Of a stretch of 64,000 nt of DNA, positions 54,643 through 63,640 are shown in pieces. The notes under the pieces are model-generated. The model ran no database searches and had not been told where the DNA came from. It saw only the letters and a program-made list of their open reading frames with translations. The stretch lies in contig NZ_WHZV01000006.1 in NCBI RefSeq assembly GCF_010667645.1, forward strand, positions 62,001 through 126,000, given 5' to 3'. Made by a program: the position numbers and the translations under genes. Numbering within the stretch: position 1 is the stretch's first letter; each line of letters begins with the position of its first letter. Source of the stretch: Bifidobacterium platyrrhinorum (GTDB taxonomy: Bacteria; Actinomycetota; Actinomycetes; Actinomycetales; Bifidobacteriaceae).

Positions 54643-56832
54643 CTACGCCGCGGCGTCGATGCCGGTGCCGCGCAGCGCCCCGGCGCCGAGCCGCAACGCG
54701 CCGGAGCTCGGCCACAGCGCGGTGAGCAGCCAGGCGATGGCGGCCATGCCGGCCAGCGCCACCCCGGTGTTCGAGAACGGGCCGTCGGTGGGCCAGGGCA
54801 GTTCGTACGGCCAGTAGCCGCCGGGCGTCGGCGTCATCGCCCATGGCAGCGGCATGGCGATCGTCACGGCCGTCATGCCGGCGATGTCGATGAGGGCGAA
54901 CTGCACGGTGCGGCCCAATGCGGCGAGCAGCGCACGGACCAGATGCCACGGCAGCTGCACGATGGTGAGCGCGACGTCGCTGCCCTTGCGCACGCCGCCG
55001 CGTTTCGCCTCGCGCTCGAGCTGGGATTCGACGCCGTATCCGATGGCGTACAGCAGCCACAGCAGCACGGCGGCGACGGCGAGTCCCGCCAGCGGATGGA
55101 CGAGGGCGGCGATGGCCGGCGCGATGGCCGTGAGCGACAACGGCAGCGTGCCGCGCTGCAGGTAGCGTTCACGCCGCATGGCCGCCGGGTTCCCCTGGTT
55201 CGGATATGGCGGCCGGTTCGGGTAGGCCGGTTGGTTCGGCGGGTACGGCGGCCGGTTCGCCATCGGGGCCGCATACGGCTGCACGGCGTTCGGCGGCGCT
55301 GCGGCGGGATACGCCGGCTGCGGGGGCAGCGGTGGTTGGATCGCGGTGGGCTGGGCGTCGCGCAGGAATTCCGGCACGACGCCGCCCGACGGCATGACCG
55401 CCGTCTTGCCGGCGTCGTCATTGGCGTTTGTGGTGTCCGGTGCGCCCGCGTCGCCGTCCCGCGGCGAGGACGGCACGTAGGCGGGAGGCAGGGACGCCGC
55501 GGTACGGTTCGTCGCGTCGGCGAGGCGCTGCAACGGGGAGCGGTCGGTGGCCGTGCCGGTGAGAACCGCGGTGGCGTCGCCCGGGCCGAGCCTGTCGCTG
55601 GGCAGGGCGACCGTGCATTGGTCGGGCGTGAGCGCCTGCGTGGCGTCGGTGGAACCGTCGCCGTCGCCGTATCGCCAGGCGTCGCGCGCGGACGCAACGT
55701 GATCGATGTTTGAGGCGTCGGCGTCGGCGTCGTTGGCGTTGCCGTTGGTGTCGGCGTTGGTGTCGGCGGCATCGGTCGTCGGAACGGTGTGCGGTCCGGC
55801 CATCAGGCTGGTCGGCATGTCGGTGATCGGCGTGGTCGCCGCATCATCGGCGATCGCGTCAAAAGGGCGCATCACCTCGGTCGCGCCGGGCGTCGCCCCC
55901 ATGCCGGCGTCCATGGCGTCGCCGTCCCAGCCGAGCGGATTGAGCGCGTCGAGGGCGATGGCGTGCAGCAGCTGGTCGGGCGTGCAGCGTCGCGACGGAT
56001 CGGGGTTGAGCGCGCTGCGGAAGGCCGTGAGCGTGTGTGCGGGCAGACCGGCGAGATTCGCGTTGCCGCTCGCCTCGCGTTCGAGCACCGCCATCATCGG
56101 TTTCGTGCCGAACACCGGTTCGCCCATCGCGGCGAACGCGAGCACGGAGGCCACCGACCACCAGTCGGTCGCCTCGTCGGAATCGGCGCCGTCGATGATC
56201 TCCGGGGCGATGAAGCCGGGCGTGCCCATCACCAGTCCGGTGCGCGTCACATGGCTTTCGCCCTCGCCCATCGCGATGCCGAAATCGACGAGCACCGGGC
56301 CGGACGCGGAGACCATCACGTTCGTCGGTTTGATGTCACGGTGCACGATGCCGGCCGCGTGCACCGCCTTCACCGCCTCGATGAGCTTGCGTGTGAGACG
56401 TTCCAGGTCGTCGCCCACGTACCGGCCGTTCGCGGCGACGTCGTCCTTGAGGTTCCTGCCCTCGATGAGCTCGGTGACGATGAAGGCGAGGGCGTCGTCG
56501 AGCTCCATGTCGACGATGCCGCACACGCCCGGGTGGTTCACCTTGCGCAGGGCGAGGGCCTCGCGGCGCAGGCGCTCGCGCGGCGTCACGTTCTCCTTGA
56601 GGTTCGGGTCCTGCACGGGCCGGCGCGCGGGGGAGCCCGGGGCTCCGGGGGCGCCCGCGTCCGCGCCGTCCTCGGCGAGGGAGTCGCGCAGGATCTTCAT
56701 CGCGTACACCTGACCGCCGTCGTCGCGCACGCGCCACACCGAACCCATCGCGCCGGAGCCGAGGCGGGAGATGAGCGTGTAGCCGCCCACCACTTCGCCC
56801 GGTTCCAGATTCAACGCCGTCAGATCACTCAT
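54643..56832 (-). CDS. Serine/threonine protein kinase with C-terminal membrane region
   Basis: 729 residues from ATG 56832. An active kinase domain spans about residues 15-290: GSGAMGSVW loop (25-33), K46, HRDIKPTN (164-171), DFGIA (183-187), GTPGFIAPE activation segment. An Ala/Pro/Gly-rich insertion interrupts the N lobe at about 55-80. A ~230-residue low-complexity Asp/Thr/Ala/Pro region leads to four or so C-terminal spans (for example LTAIAPAIAALVHPLAGLAV). No PASTA repeats, so it is not PknB. Substrates unknown; it stands divergent from nothing and is followed by the DsbA-like gene after ~200 nt. Confidence 0.9.
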   Translation of the reverse strand: MSDLTALNLEPGEVVGGYTLISRLGSGAMGSVWRVRDDGGQVYAMKILRDSLAEDGADAGAPGAPGSPARRPVQDPNLKENVTPRERLRREALALRKVNHPGVCGIVDMELDDALAFIVTELIEGRNLKDDVAANGRYVGDDLERLTRKLIEAVKAVHAAGIVHRDIKPTNVMVSASGPVLVDFGIAMGEGESHVTRTGLVMGTPGFIAPEIIDGADSDEATDWWSVASVLAFAAMGEPVFGTKPMMAVLEREASGNANLAGLPAHTLTAFRSALNPDPSRRCTPDQLLHAIALDALNPLGWDGDAMDAGMGATPGATEVMRPFDAIADDAATTPITDMPTSLMAGPHTVPTTDAADTNADTNGNANDADADASNIDHVASARDAWRYGDGDGSTDATQALTPDQCTVALPSDRLGPGDATAVLTGTATDRSPLQRLADATNRTAASLPPAYVPSSPRDGDAGAPDTTNANDDAGKTAVMPSGGVVPEFLRDAQPTAIQPPLPPQPAYPAAAPPNAVQPYAAPMANRPPYPPNQPAYPNRPPYPNQGNPAAMRRERYLQRGTLPLSLTAIAPAIAALVHPLAGLAVAAVLLWLLYAIGYGVESQLEREAKRGGVRKGSDVALTIVQLPWHLVRALLAALGRTVQFALIDIAGMTAVTIAMPLPWAMTPTPGGYWPYELPWPTDGPFSNTGVALAGMAAIAWLLTALWPSSGALRLGAGALRGTGIDAAA

Positions 56833-56897
56833 ACGGCCCATCCTATCTTCATCTCTCCTTTATTCTTATGCGCCTATTCCTACGCGTTTCCGCGGCG

Positions 56898-57944
56898 TCA
56901 CGAGCGTCGCCCCTCGTGGATCATGACGGACACCTCGTGCGGCAGGGGCAGTTCCACGTCGACGAACGGGGTGTTGATATGCGCCTGCGCGAACGTCGAC
57001 CGGTAGCCGGTGGGGGTGAGCGACGTGTGCTTCTTGAACTGTTTCATGAAGTTGCGTGCGTCGTTGAAATGCGCGTAGCGGGCGACCAGGGGGATGGGCA
57101 GGTCGGTGCGCACCAGCAGCGCCTTCGCCGTCTCGATGCGCAGCGAGATGATGTAGTCGCGCAGCGTGACGTCGTTCTCGCGTTTGAACAGGCGGGTGAG
57201 ATAGTCGGGGTTCATGGCGAAATGGTCGGCCACGTCGATGGCGCTCAGCGACGACGACATATTGGTCTTGATCCAGGAGACGATCGGTGCCGTCCGGCGT
57301 TCGTTGGTGCCGGCGTCGGCGAGGGTGTGCAGGTAGTCGTCGCTGAGTTCGAGAAGCAGCGCGGAGGTGAGGAAGTCGTTCTCCCGCTGCGAATACCGGT
57401 AGGAGTTCGTGACGGACAGCAGGTTCCTGGCGGCGAGCAGGATGCGGTTCCGGTTCTGCACGGCGAAGCGGTCCGGCAGGATGACGGTGTTGTTGACATC
57501 GGGGCAGTACTCGCGCCGTCGGATGCGCTGGAAGGTGCGTGCGGCGTCCGGGTGCGTGCCCGTGGTCGCGTCTGCGGCCGGGCTTTCCTCCGACTGTGGT
57601 AGGAACGTGACACTTTTGCTCTGGAATCGTTCACTTTCATGCCATTCGGCGAGGAAATGCAGCCAGATGAAGTCGACGTTCTCGCCGGTGCGGTCGGCTC
57701 CCTGCACGACGATCCGCGGTGGGAGCAGCAGGCAGGTCGAAGGGCCCACGCGGAACCGGCGCTCGTTCGCATCGCCGGCGAGATTGCGCACGGTGAGGTC
57801 GAAATGGCCGGAAAGCCCCAGTATCAGCTCGAAATCGTCCTCATGCTCGTACCGCGCATGGGTCCATCCGGGCTCGCTGGTGAACTCGCCGGTCACAAGG
57901 TAATAGACCGGCTTGGCGATGTCGATCTCATAGGTGACGGCCAT
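56898..57944 (-). CDS. AraC-family transcriptional regulator of the arabinoside locus
   Basis: 348 residues from ATG 57944 (CAGGAGG upstream); the longer frame to 58013 overlaps the promoter region. The N-terminal cupin-like sugar-sensing domain (YEHEDDFELILGLSGHFDL) is followed by a C-terminal pair of HTHs (SAIDVADHFAMNPDYLTRLF and ARYAHFNDARNFMKQFKKHTSLTP). It is divergent from the GH127 gene 246 bp away, so it probably activates GH127 and the permease in response to an arabinoside. A 14-bp direct repeat near it may be its binding half-site. Confidence 0.88.
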   Translation of the reverse strand: MAVTYEIDIAKPVYYLVTGEFTSEPGWTHARYEHEDDFELILGLSGHFDLTVRNLAGDANERRFRVGPSTCLLLPPRIVVQGADRTGENVDFIWLHFLAEWHESERFQSKSVTFLPQSEESPAADATTGTHPDAARTFQRIRRREYCPDVNNTVILPDRFAVQNRNRILLAARNLLSVTNSYRYSQRENDFLTSALLLELSDDYLHTLADAGTNERRTAPIVSWIKTNMSSSLSAIDVADHFAMNPDYLTRLFKRENDVTLRDYIISLRIETAKALLVRTDLPIPLVARYAHFNDARNFMKQFKKHTSLTPTGYRSTFAQAHINTPFVDVELPLPHEVSVMIHEGRRS

Positions 57945-57997
57945 GCTGGCCTCCTGTCCGCCGTTGTCGCCGGATGCGGCAAAGTGAAGTCGGAAAA

Positions 57998-58011
57998 TGA
58001 CACTTTTGCTC
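57998..58011. promoter_or_regulatory. Candidate AraC-type regulator site upstream, with a second copy in the gene
   Basis: TGACACTTTTGCTC is at 57998-58011 in the divergent gap and again, identical, at 57608-57621 within the regulator's coding sequence, 390 bp away in the same orientation. Confidence 0.4.
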
Positions 58012-58190
58012 ATAATCTAGCACATCGGATCCGGGTTATCGTAATGGTGTCAGCAATCGGACGATGGTTGGCGACGGGTGGGACGTGGATGTTGCCCGAC
58101 TCCTTACAACCATTGCAAATACAGCATTATGCGGCATCGGCCAGCGGTTCGGCCGCGCGCGAGCATACCCTGATGAAAGGTGGGTCGTCA

Positions 58191-60113
58191 ATGAGGCGAT
58201 ATGAAGCATTTCCGATACAAGAGGTGTCGTTAACCGACGGCGAATTCCTGCGCCGCCAGCGACTGGTGAAGCGATACGTACTGGACTTCGACCTTGATCG
58301 TCTGCTGCACACGTTCCGCGTGAACGCCGGACTGCCGTCCGACGCCGAGCCCCTCGGCGGGTGGGAGGCGCCGGACTGCGGCCTGCGCGGCCACTTCGTC
58401 GGGCACTTCCTCTCCGCCGCGTCGAAGTTCACCGTGGACGCCGACAACACGGACGCCGAACGTGAACGCCTCCTCGCCGAGGTGAACACCATCGTCGCCG
58501 TGATGAAGCGGTGCGCCAAGCCCAACGGCTACGTGAGCGCCTTCCCGGAGACCGAGATCGACCGGCTGGAGGAGAAGGAGTTCCGCACGGTCTGGGCGCC
58601 CTACTACACGCTGCACAAGATCATGCAGGGACTTGTTGACGCCTACCGGTACGCCGGCAACGAGGATGCGCTCACCCTGGCGGTGAGCCTCGCGCACTAC
58701 ATCGCCGGGCGGTTCGCGAAGCTCGGCTACTGGAAGATCGAGAACATCCTGCACCCGACCAGGCTCAACCCGCTCAACGAATACGGAGGCATCGGCGAGG
58801 TGCTGTACACGCTGTACGGCCTGACCGGCGACGAGTCCATCCTCGAGACCGCGAAGATCTTCGACCGCGACTACTTCACCGGGCGCCTCATCGACGGCGT
58901 CGACATGCTCGAGGACCTGCACGCGAACACGCACCTGCCCGTCGTGCTGGCCGCCATGCGCCGCTACGACGCGACCGGCGATGAACGCTACCGCACCGCC
59001 GCCGAGAACTTCTACCGGTTCCTGCGCGTCCGCACCTTCGCCAACGGTTCCAACAGCTCCAAGGCCACCCACTACACCACCGTGTACGGCGTCTCCGACA
59101 AGGCCGAGCACTGGGGTGCCGCCGGCGATCTGCACGACGCGCTCACCTGCGGCGAAAGCGAGTCCTGCAACGGCCACAACACCGAGCTCATCGCCTCCGA
59201 GCTGTTCTCTTGGAACGGCGACGCCGACGTGCTCGCGCATGTGGCGCGGCTCAAGTTCAATGCGATCCTCAACTGCTTCAACCCGCGCACCGGCCTGTCG
59301 CAGTACCACCAGCCGATGGGCGTGGGCGTGCGCAAGGTGTTCAGCACCGAGGATCGGTCGTTCTGGTGCTGCACCGGCACCGGCGTCGAAGGCGGGTCCG
59401 ACCTGCAGAAGGACATCTGGTTCCACACGGTGGCCGCCGATGGCAACGGGGGAGACGGCGCCTCCGCGCCGACCGTCGTGCTGTCCGCGTTCATCGCCTC
59501 GCGGCTCGACTGGCGCGAACGGGGCGTGACGCTCGACCTCGCCACCGCATACCCGGCGGGTCTGCGCGCCGGCATCACCGTGCATGTGAAAGGCGGGGAG
59601 CCGGTGAGGTTTCACGTGAAACTTCGCGCCGATCTCGTGGCGTCGGTCGTGGTGAAGGATGCCACCGGCGCCGCGATTCCCGCGGCCATCACGGTCGAGG
59701 GCGGGTTCGTCGACGTGGAACGCGCCTTCGACGACGGCGACATCATCGAGATCGAACTGCGTGAGGCCCTGCATGAGGAGGCGCTGCTCGGCGCCCCCGA
59801 ACGCGTGGCGCTGTTGTACGGCGACGTGCTGTTGGCCGCACTCGGCGACCGTGCCAACGTCGGCGAGCTGCCGCCCGAGTCGCTGGCGGGCCGTGTCGTG
59901 GCCGCCGATGCCGAGGGTGTGGCCGGCGGCGAGGGGAACGCGTTGCGCCTCCGCCTCGACATGCCGGGCGGCGAGGAGCCGCTCGACCTGCTGCCGCTGT
60001 ACGGCGTGACCGGTGGCGAGGACTACTCCGTGTATCTCAACACCGATGCCACGCATCCGGTGAAGCCCTGCGACTTCGCGCCCGTCGCCGAAGGCGCCAA
60101 CGACCCGCAGTGA
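58191..60113 (+). CDS. GH127 beta-L-arabinofuranosidase (HypBA1-like)
   Basis: 640 residues from ATG 58191 (AAGGTGG 7 nt upstream). No signal peptide, so intracellular. The zinc-cysteine active site of GH127 is visible: E324 and C326 in GESESCNGHN, and the pair C393-C394 in SFWCCTGTGVEGGSDL, one of which is the nucleophile in the B. longum enzyme HypBA1. The barrel (about 1-420) precedes beta-sandwich domains. It releases L-arabinose from arabinofuranosides such as those on hydroxyproline glycoproteins. With the GPH permease downstream it forms an import-then-cleave unit. A perfect parS site lies within the gene at 59609-59622. Confidence 0.92.
   Translation: MRRYEAFPIQEVSLTDGEFLRRQRLVKRYVLDFDLDRLLHTFRVNAGLPSDAEPLGGWEAPDCGLRGHFVGHFLSAASKFTVDADNTDAERERLLAEVNTIVAVMKRCAKPNGYVSAFPETEIDRLEEKEFRTVWAPYYTLHKIMQGLVDAYRYAGNEDALTLAVSLAHYIAGRFAKLGYWKIENILHPTRLNPLNEYGGIGEVLYTLYGLTGDESILETAKIFDRDYFTGRLIDGVDMLEDLHANTHLPVVLAAMRRYDATGDERYRTAAENFYRFLRVRTFANGSNSSKATHYTTVYGVSDKAEHWGAAGDLHDALTCGESESCNGHNTELIASELFSWNGDADVLAHVARLKFNAILNCFNPRTGLSQYHQPMGVGVRKVFSTEDRSFWCCTGTGVEGGSDLQKDIWFHTVAADGNGGDGASAPTVVLSAFIASRLDWRERGVTLDLATAYPAGLRAGITVHVKGGEPVRFHVKLRADLVASVVVKDATGAAIPAAITVEGGFVDVERAFDDGDIIEIELREALHEEALLGAPERVALLYGDVLLAALGDRANVGELPPESLAGRVVAADAEGVAGGEGNALRLRLDMPGGEEPLDLLPLYGVTGGEDYSVYLNTDATHPVKPCDFAPVAEGANDPQ
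59609..59622. promoter_or_regulatory. parS: parS site inside the GH127 gene
   Basis: Perfect GTTTCACGTGAAAC, 22 kb from the parB-internal sites, in codons for FHVKL as in rsmG. Confidence 0.75.
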
Positions 60114-60217
60114 GTCCCGCCCATGGCCGTCGTTGACTGTCGTCGGCCGTGGGCGGCCGTAGGCCATCAAGCAGTCATCAATCGCAACAATCCATCATCA
60201 AGGAAGAGAACAGCATC

Positions 60218-61669
60218 ATGAGCACCATGCAAGTCGCCGCGACACATGCGGCGTCGTCCCGCCCCGTGGCTTCGTCCGCGGCCTCCGCGTCGTCCACCAG
60301 GCTGACCGTCAAGGAGAAGATCGCCTACTCCTTCACCGATATGGCGGGCAACCTGCTGTACGTGACCATCTCGTCGTACATCATGTACTTCTACACGGAT
60401 GTCTTCGGCATCCCCGCGTCCGGTGCGTGGGGCGCCAGCGTCATCCTGCTGGCCGCCCGTTTCGCCGACGCCATTGCCGCGGTCTTCTGGGGGTCGGTCG
60501 TCGACCATACGCAGACCAAGTGGGGTCAGTCGCGTCCGTGGTTCCTGTGGCTGGCCGTGCCGTTCGCCATCACCGTGTGGCTGGCGTTCACCGCACCGGG
60601 CCTGCCGGACGGCGCCCCGAAGTTCTGGTACGCCATGTGCACGTACATCCTGGCGGCCGGCGCCGTGTACACCGGCATCCAGACGCCGATCACCGCGATC
60701 CTGCCGAACCTCACCTCCGACCCGACCGAGCGCATCAGCGCCAACACCTACCGCATGGCCGGCGGCAACATCGGCTCCTTCATCACCTCCGCGTTCTGCA
60801 TCCCGCTGGTCGGCTTCTTCGGCACGCTCGTGGGAGGCGGCGACAAGGCCGGCTTCATGATCGTCACCGCGCTGTTCGGTCTCATCGCCATCGCGCTGCT
60901 GCTGTTCTCCTTCAAGAACCTCAAGGAGCACAACTACCATCCCGAGCAGCAGAAGCCGATCCCGTTCAAGGATTCGCTGCGCGCCTGCAAGGGCAACATG
61001 CCGTGGATCATCCTGGTCGTCGCCTTCGTCATCTTCTGGATCGCCGCATCCACCCGCAGCGGCATGGCGGTCTACTACTCGAAGTACGTGCTCGGCAACG
61101 AGAACCTCACCTCCCTGTTCAACGGCGTGAACGTGCTTGGCCTGCTCGGCACCCTGTCGATGCCGTTCCTGGTGAAGTACACGAAGAACAAGACGCTGAC
61201 CATGATCATCGGTCTCATCGTGGGCATCGTCGGCCAGTCGCTCATGCCGCTCGCCGGCGACTCCGTGGCGCTCGCGGTCGTCTTCTGGACCATCGGCGTC
61301 CTTGGCGCGGCGGTCGCCTGCGGCATGCCGTTCGGCATGCTGGCCGACACCGTCGACTACGGCGAGTGGAAGACCGGCATCCACGCGGCCGGCTTCCTCA
61401 CCGCGTTCGGCTCCACCTTCTGCATTCAGGTCGGCTCCGGTCTCGGCGCGTTCATCCCGCTGCAGATCATGAACCACTTCGGCTACGTGGCCAACGCCAG
61501 GCAGTCGGCGGCGTCCCTCGGCGCGATCAGCTTCTGCTTCATCTGGCTGCCCGTCATCATCTACGTGATCGTCGGCGCGATCATGCTTCTCTACCGCAAG
61601 TACGAGAAGATGGAGCCGCAGATCAAGGCCGAGCTCGCCGAACGCCACGCCCGGGCCGCCGGCGAATGA
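60218..61669 (+). CDS. GPH-family sugar permease of the arabinoside locus
   Basis: 483 residues from ATG 60218 (AAGGAAGAG upstream). Twelve spans; GPH hallmarks are KIAYSFTDMAGNLLYVTISS, VVDHTQTKWGQSRPWFLW and DTVDYGEWKTGIHAAGF. Probably a cation symporter importing arabino-oligosaccharides for the GH127 enzyme, 104 nt upstream in the same direction. Substrate is inferred from the neighbour only. Confidence 0.88.
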   Translation: MSTMQVAATHAASSRPVASSAASASSTRLTVKEKIAYSFTDMAGNLLYVTISSYIMYFYTDVFGIPASGAWGASVILLAARFADAIAAVFWGSVVDHTQTKWGQSRPWFLWLAVPFAITVWLAFTAPGLPDGAPKFWYAMCTYILAAGAVYTGIQTPITAILPNLTSDPTERISANTYRMAGGNIGSFITSAFCIPLVGFFGTLVGGGDKAGFMIVTALFGLIAIALLLFSFKNLKEHNYHPEQQKPIPFKDSLRACKGNMPWIILVVAFVIFWIAASTRSGMAVYYSKYVLGNENLTSLFNGVNVLGLLGTLSMPFLVKYTKNKTLTMIIGLIVGIVGQSLMPLAGDSVALAVVFWTIGVLGAAVACGMPFGMLADTVDYGEWKTGIHAAGFLTAFGSTFCIQVGSGLGAFIPLQIMNHFGYVANARQSAASLGAISFCFIWLPVIIYVIVGAIMLLYRKYEKMEPQIKAELAERHARAAGE

Positions 61670-61754
61670 TCCGACGGTGACGGACGGCGGTCGCACCTTC
61701 GTCTTGCGACATCAGACTCCGTTCCTGCTTTTCCTATAGTCAAGAGGAGGTGGG

Positions 61755-61901
61755 AACGGGGTCTCGCCGCGTTCGGTGCAGATGTACGAGCAGCGGCGCA
61801 AGAACATCAACAGGGCGTCCGTCACCGCGGTGCTCGCGCTCGCACGCGTGCTCGGCTGCAAGGCGGAGGATCTGCTGGAACTTGGCGCGACGCCTGTGTG
61901 A
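61755..61901 (+). pseudogene. C-terminal fragment of an XRE-family HTH regulator
   Basis: Frame ending at TGA 61899-61901 encodes GVSPRSVQMYEQRRKNIN followed by RASVTAVLALARVLGCKAED. This is the usual second half of XRE helix-turn-helix proteins (recognition helix, then LARVLGC-x-EDLLE). The first half is missing and no start codon with a ribosome site is present. Lies just before the second ATPase gene. The rest of 61670-62054 is empty except for an AT-rich segment (61977-62050) likely to be the ATPase promoter. Confidence 0.65.
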
Positions 61902-61976
61902 TCCGGCGGACGCCGGAAGAGTGCCGTCGGCAAACGCCGTGGTTCATGGCGTGATGGATGAATGACATGCAGGCTG

Positions 61977-62050
61977 TTTATAATCTCAATAAGTATTATC
62001 GAGATAAGTATAATTGTAATAATGTAAAAGATGTAACCATGGTACCCTGA
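61977..62050 (+). promoter_or_regulatory. AT-rich promoter region of the second ATPase gene
   Basis: TATAAT occurs at 61979-61984 and 62009-62014. ATCTC/GAGAT (61984-62005) form a short inverted repeat, and AAGTAT occurs twice. Far richer in A+T than its surroundings, as often seen ahead of acquired genes. Confidence 0.45.
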
Positions 62051-62054
62051 AATC

Positions 62055-63455
62055 ATGTTTATCGGACGCGAGGATGATCTGGAGCAGCTGCAAGAGCGTT
62101 ATCAGGCGCGCAAAGCGCAGATGGTGTTCGTCTACGGCCGCAGACGTGTCGGCAAGACCGAGCTGCTGACGCGATTTTCGAACGGCAAGCCCACTGTGTT
62201 CTTCGCGGCGCAGAACGCCACCAAGGAGGAGCAGCTTGCCTCGTTCTCACGGCTCATGTTCGAGGCCGGGGCGCCGGGGAAGGACTATCTGCGGCAGTAT
62301 CCAGACTGGGAAAGCGCCCTGTCCGAGTTGGCGAGGATGCCCGAGCCGTCGAATGGCGCTCGCAGACTGATCGTGTTCGATGAGTTCCCGTATCTGGTGA
62401 AATCGGATCCGTCATTGCCGTCGGTGCTGCAGAACCTGTGGGACCATATGTTGCGCAACACGAATCTGATGATCGTCATCTGCGGCAGTGCGATGAGTTT
62501 CATCGAAAAGGAGCTGCTGGCGGAGAAATCTCCGCTGTACGGTCGGGCGACGGGCGTGCTCAAGATCCATCCTCTGCCATATTGGGACGCCGCGAAGTTC
62601 TTCCCCGACTACAGCAGCGAGGACAAGGCCCTGGCGTATGCCATACTCGGCGGTGTTCCCCGGTATCTGGAGGAGTTCGATCCGGACGTCCCGCTTGAGG
62701 ACAACATCAAAAGGCATGTGTTGCGTCGTATAGCGCCCCTGTATAGCGAGGTCGAGTTCCTGCTGCACGAGGAACTTCGCGAAACAGCGCGATACAACAG
62801 CGTGATCCGTGCCATCGCCTTGGGCGACACATCGCTCAATGAGATCGCCACTCACACGATGATCGCGAATGGCACCGCCACGGCCTATCTGTCGAATCTC
62901 ATGGAGCTGGGAATCCTGGAACGCGAATTCCCCGTCACCGCAAAAATGAAGGAGCGGGCGAAAGGCGCGCGTGGACTGTACCAGTTGAACGACAACTTCT
63001 TCCGCTTCTGGTATTCGTTCGTGTTCCCGTACCGTTCCGAATTGGAACACGGCGATGTGAATAGCGTCTACGAACGGCGTATTCGACCGGCGCTGCATGA
63101 TTTCGCAGGCAAACCGTTCGAGGAACTGTGCCGTGAATGGCTATGGCGGGAGAGCGCCGCGGGAAGGTTGCCGTTGCATGCGGTCCGTATCGGCCGATGG
63201 TGGGACCGTAGCCATGAGATCGACGTGATGGCCATCGGTGACACGGGAGAGCCCGCCATCGTGGGCGAATGCAAGTTCCGTAATGTCCCGATGGACATGA
63301 GGATGCTCGGTCTCCTGCGCGATCGATCCGCGTACGCCGGTGTGGGGAACAGGAAGCATTACCTGTTCTCGCTTGCGGGATTCACGCCGGAGCTCGGCGT
63401 CATGAACGATGCCGATACGCGGCTCATCGGCATTGATGAGCTGTTCGCGGACTAG
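62055..63455 (+). CDS. AAA/STAND-like ATPase with C-terminal DUF234 nuclease-like domain (second copy)
   Basis: 466 residues. Same architecture as the gene at 18055-19479: Walker A GRRRVGKT at 28-35, Walker B RLIVFDEFPY (D109-E110), SPLYGRATGVLKIHPLPYWD, winged-helix middle, and C-terminal HEIDVMAIGDTGEPAIVGEC plus KF, the D...ECK nuclease pattern. The two proteins are clearly related but divergent, so probably separate acquisitions. Neighbours are a broken XRE regulator and the GH3 gene, not a coherent operon. Role unknown; an interest in mobile or defence functions is inference. Confidence 0.82.
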   Translation: MFIGREDDLEQLQERYQARKAQMVFVYGRRRVGKTELLTRFSNGKPTVFFAAQNATKEEQLASFSRLMFEAGAPGKDYLRQYPDWESALSELARMPEPSNGARRLIVFDEFPYLVKSDPSLPSVLQNLWDHMLRNTNLMIVICGSAMSFIEKELLAEKSPLYGRATGVLKIHPLPYWDAAKFFPDYSSEDKALAYAILGGVPRYLEEFDPDVPLEDNIKRHVLRRIAPLYSEVEFLLHEELRETARYNSVIRAIALGDTSLNEIATHTMIANGTATAYLSNLMELGILEREFPVTAKMKERAKGARGLYQLNDNFFRFWYSFVFPYRSELEHGDVNSVYERRIRPALHDFAGKPFEELCREWLWRESAAGRLPLHAVRIGRWWDRSHEIDVMAIGDTGEPAIVGECKFRNVPMDMRMLGLLRDRSAYAGVGNRKHYLFSLAGFTPELGVMNDADTRLIGIDELFAD

Positions 63456-63640
63456 CACGGTTCGTATGCCGGCGTCGGCAATGCATGCCGATGCAGAATA
63501 TGCGTGCGAAACGACAGGATGGGGTGAGTGGGCCCCGGCCTCCGAGCGGTTCGGCCACAATCGAACCAACGGCATCGACGACAAGGGAATGTCGGTTCGA
63601 AGCCGAAGAAAGCAGTAGCCGGACCAAGGAGGAGAACCTT

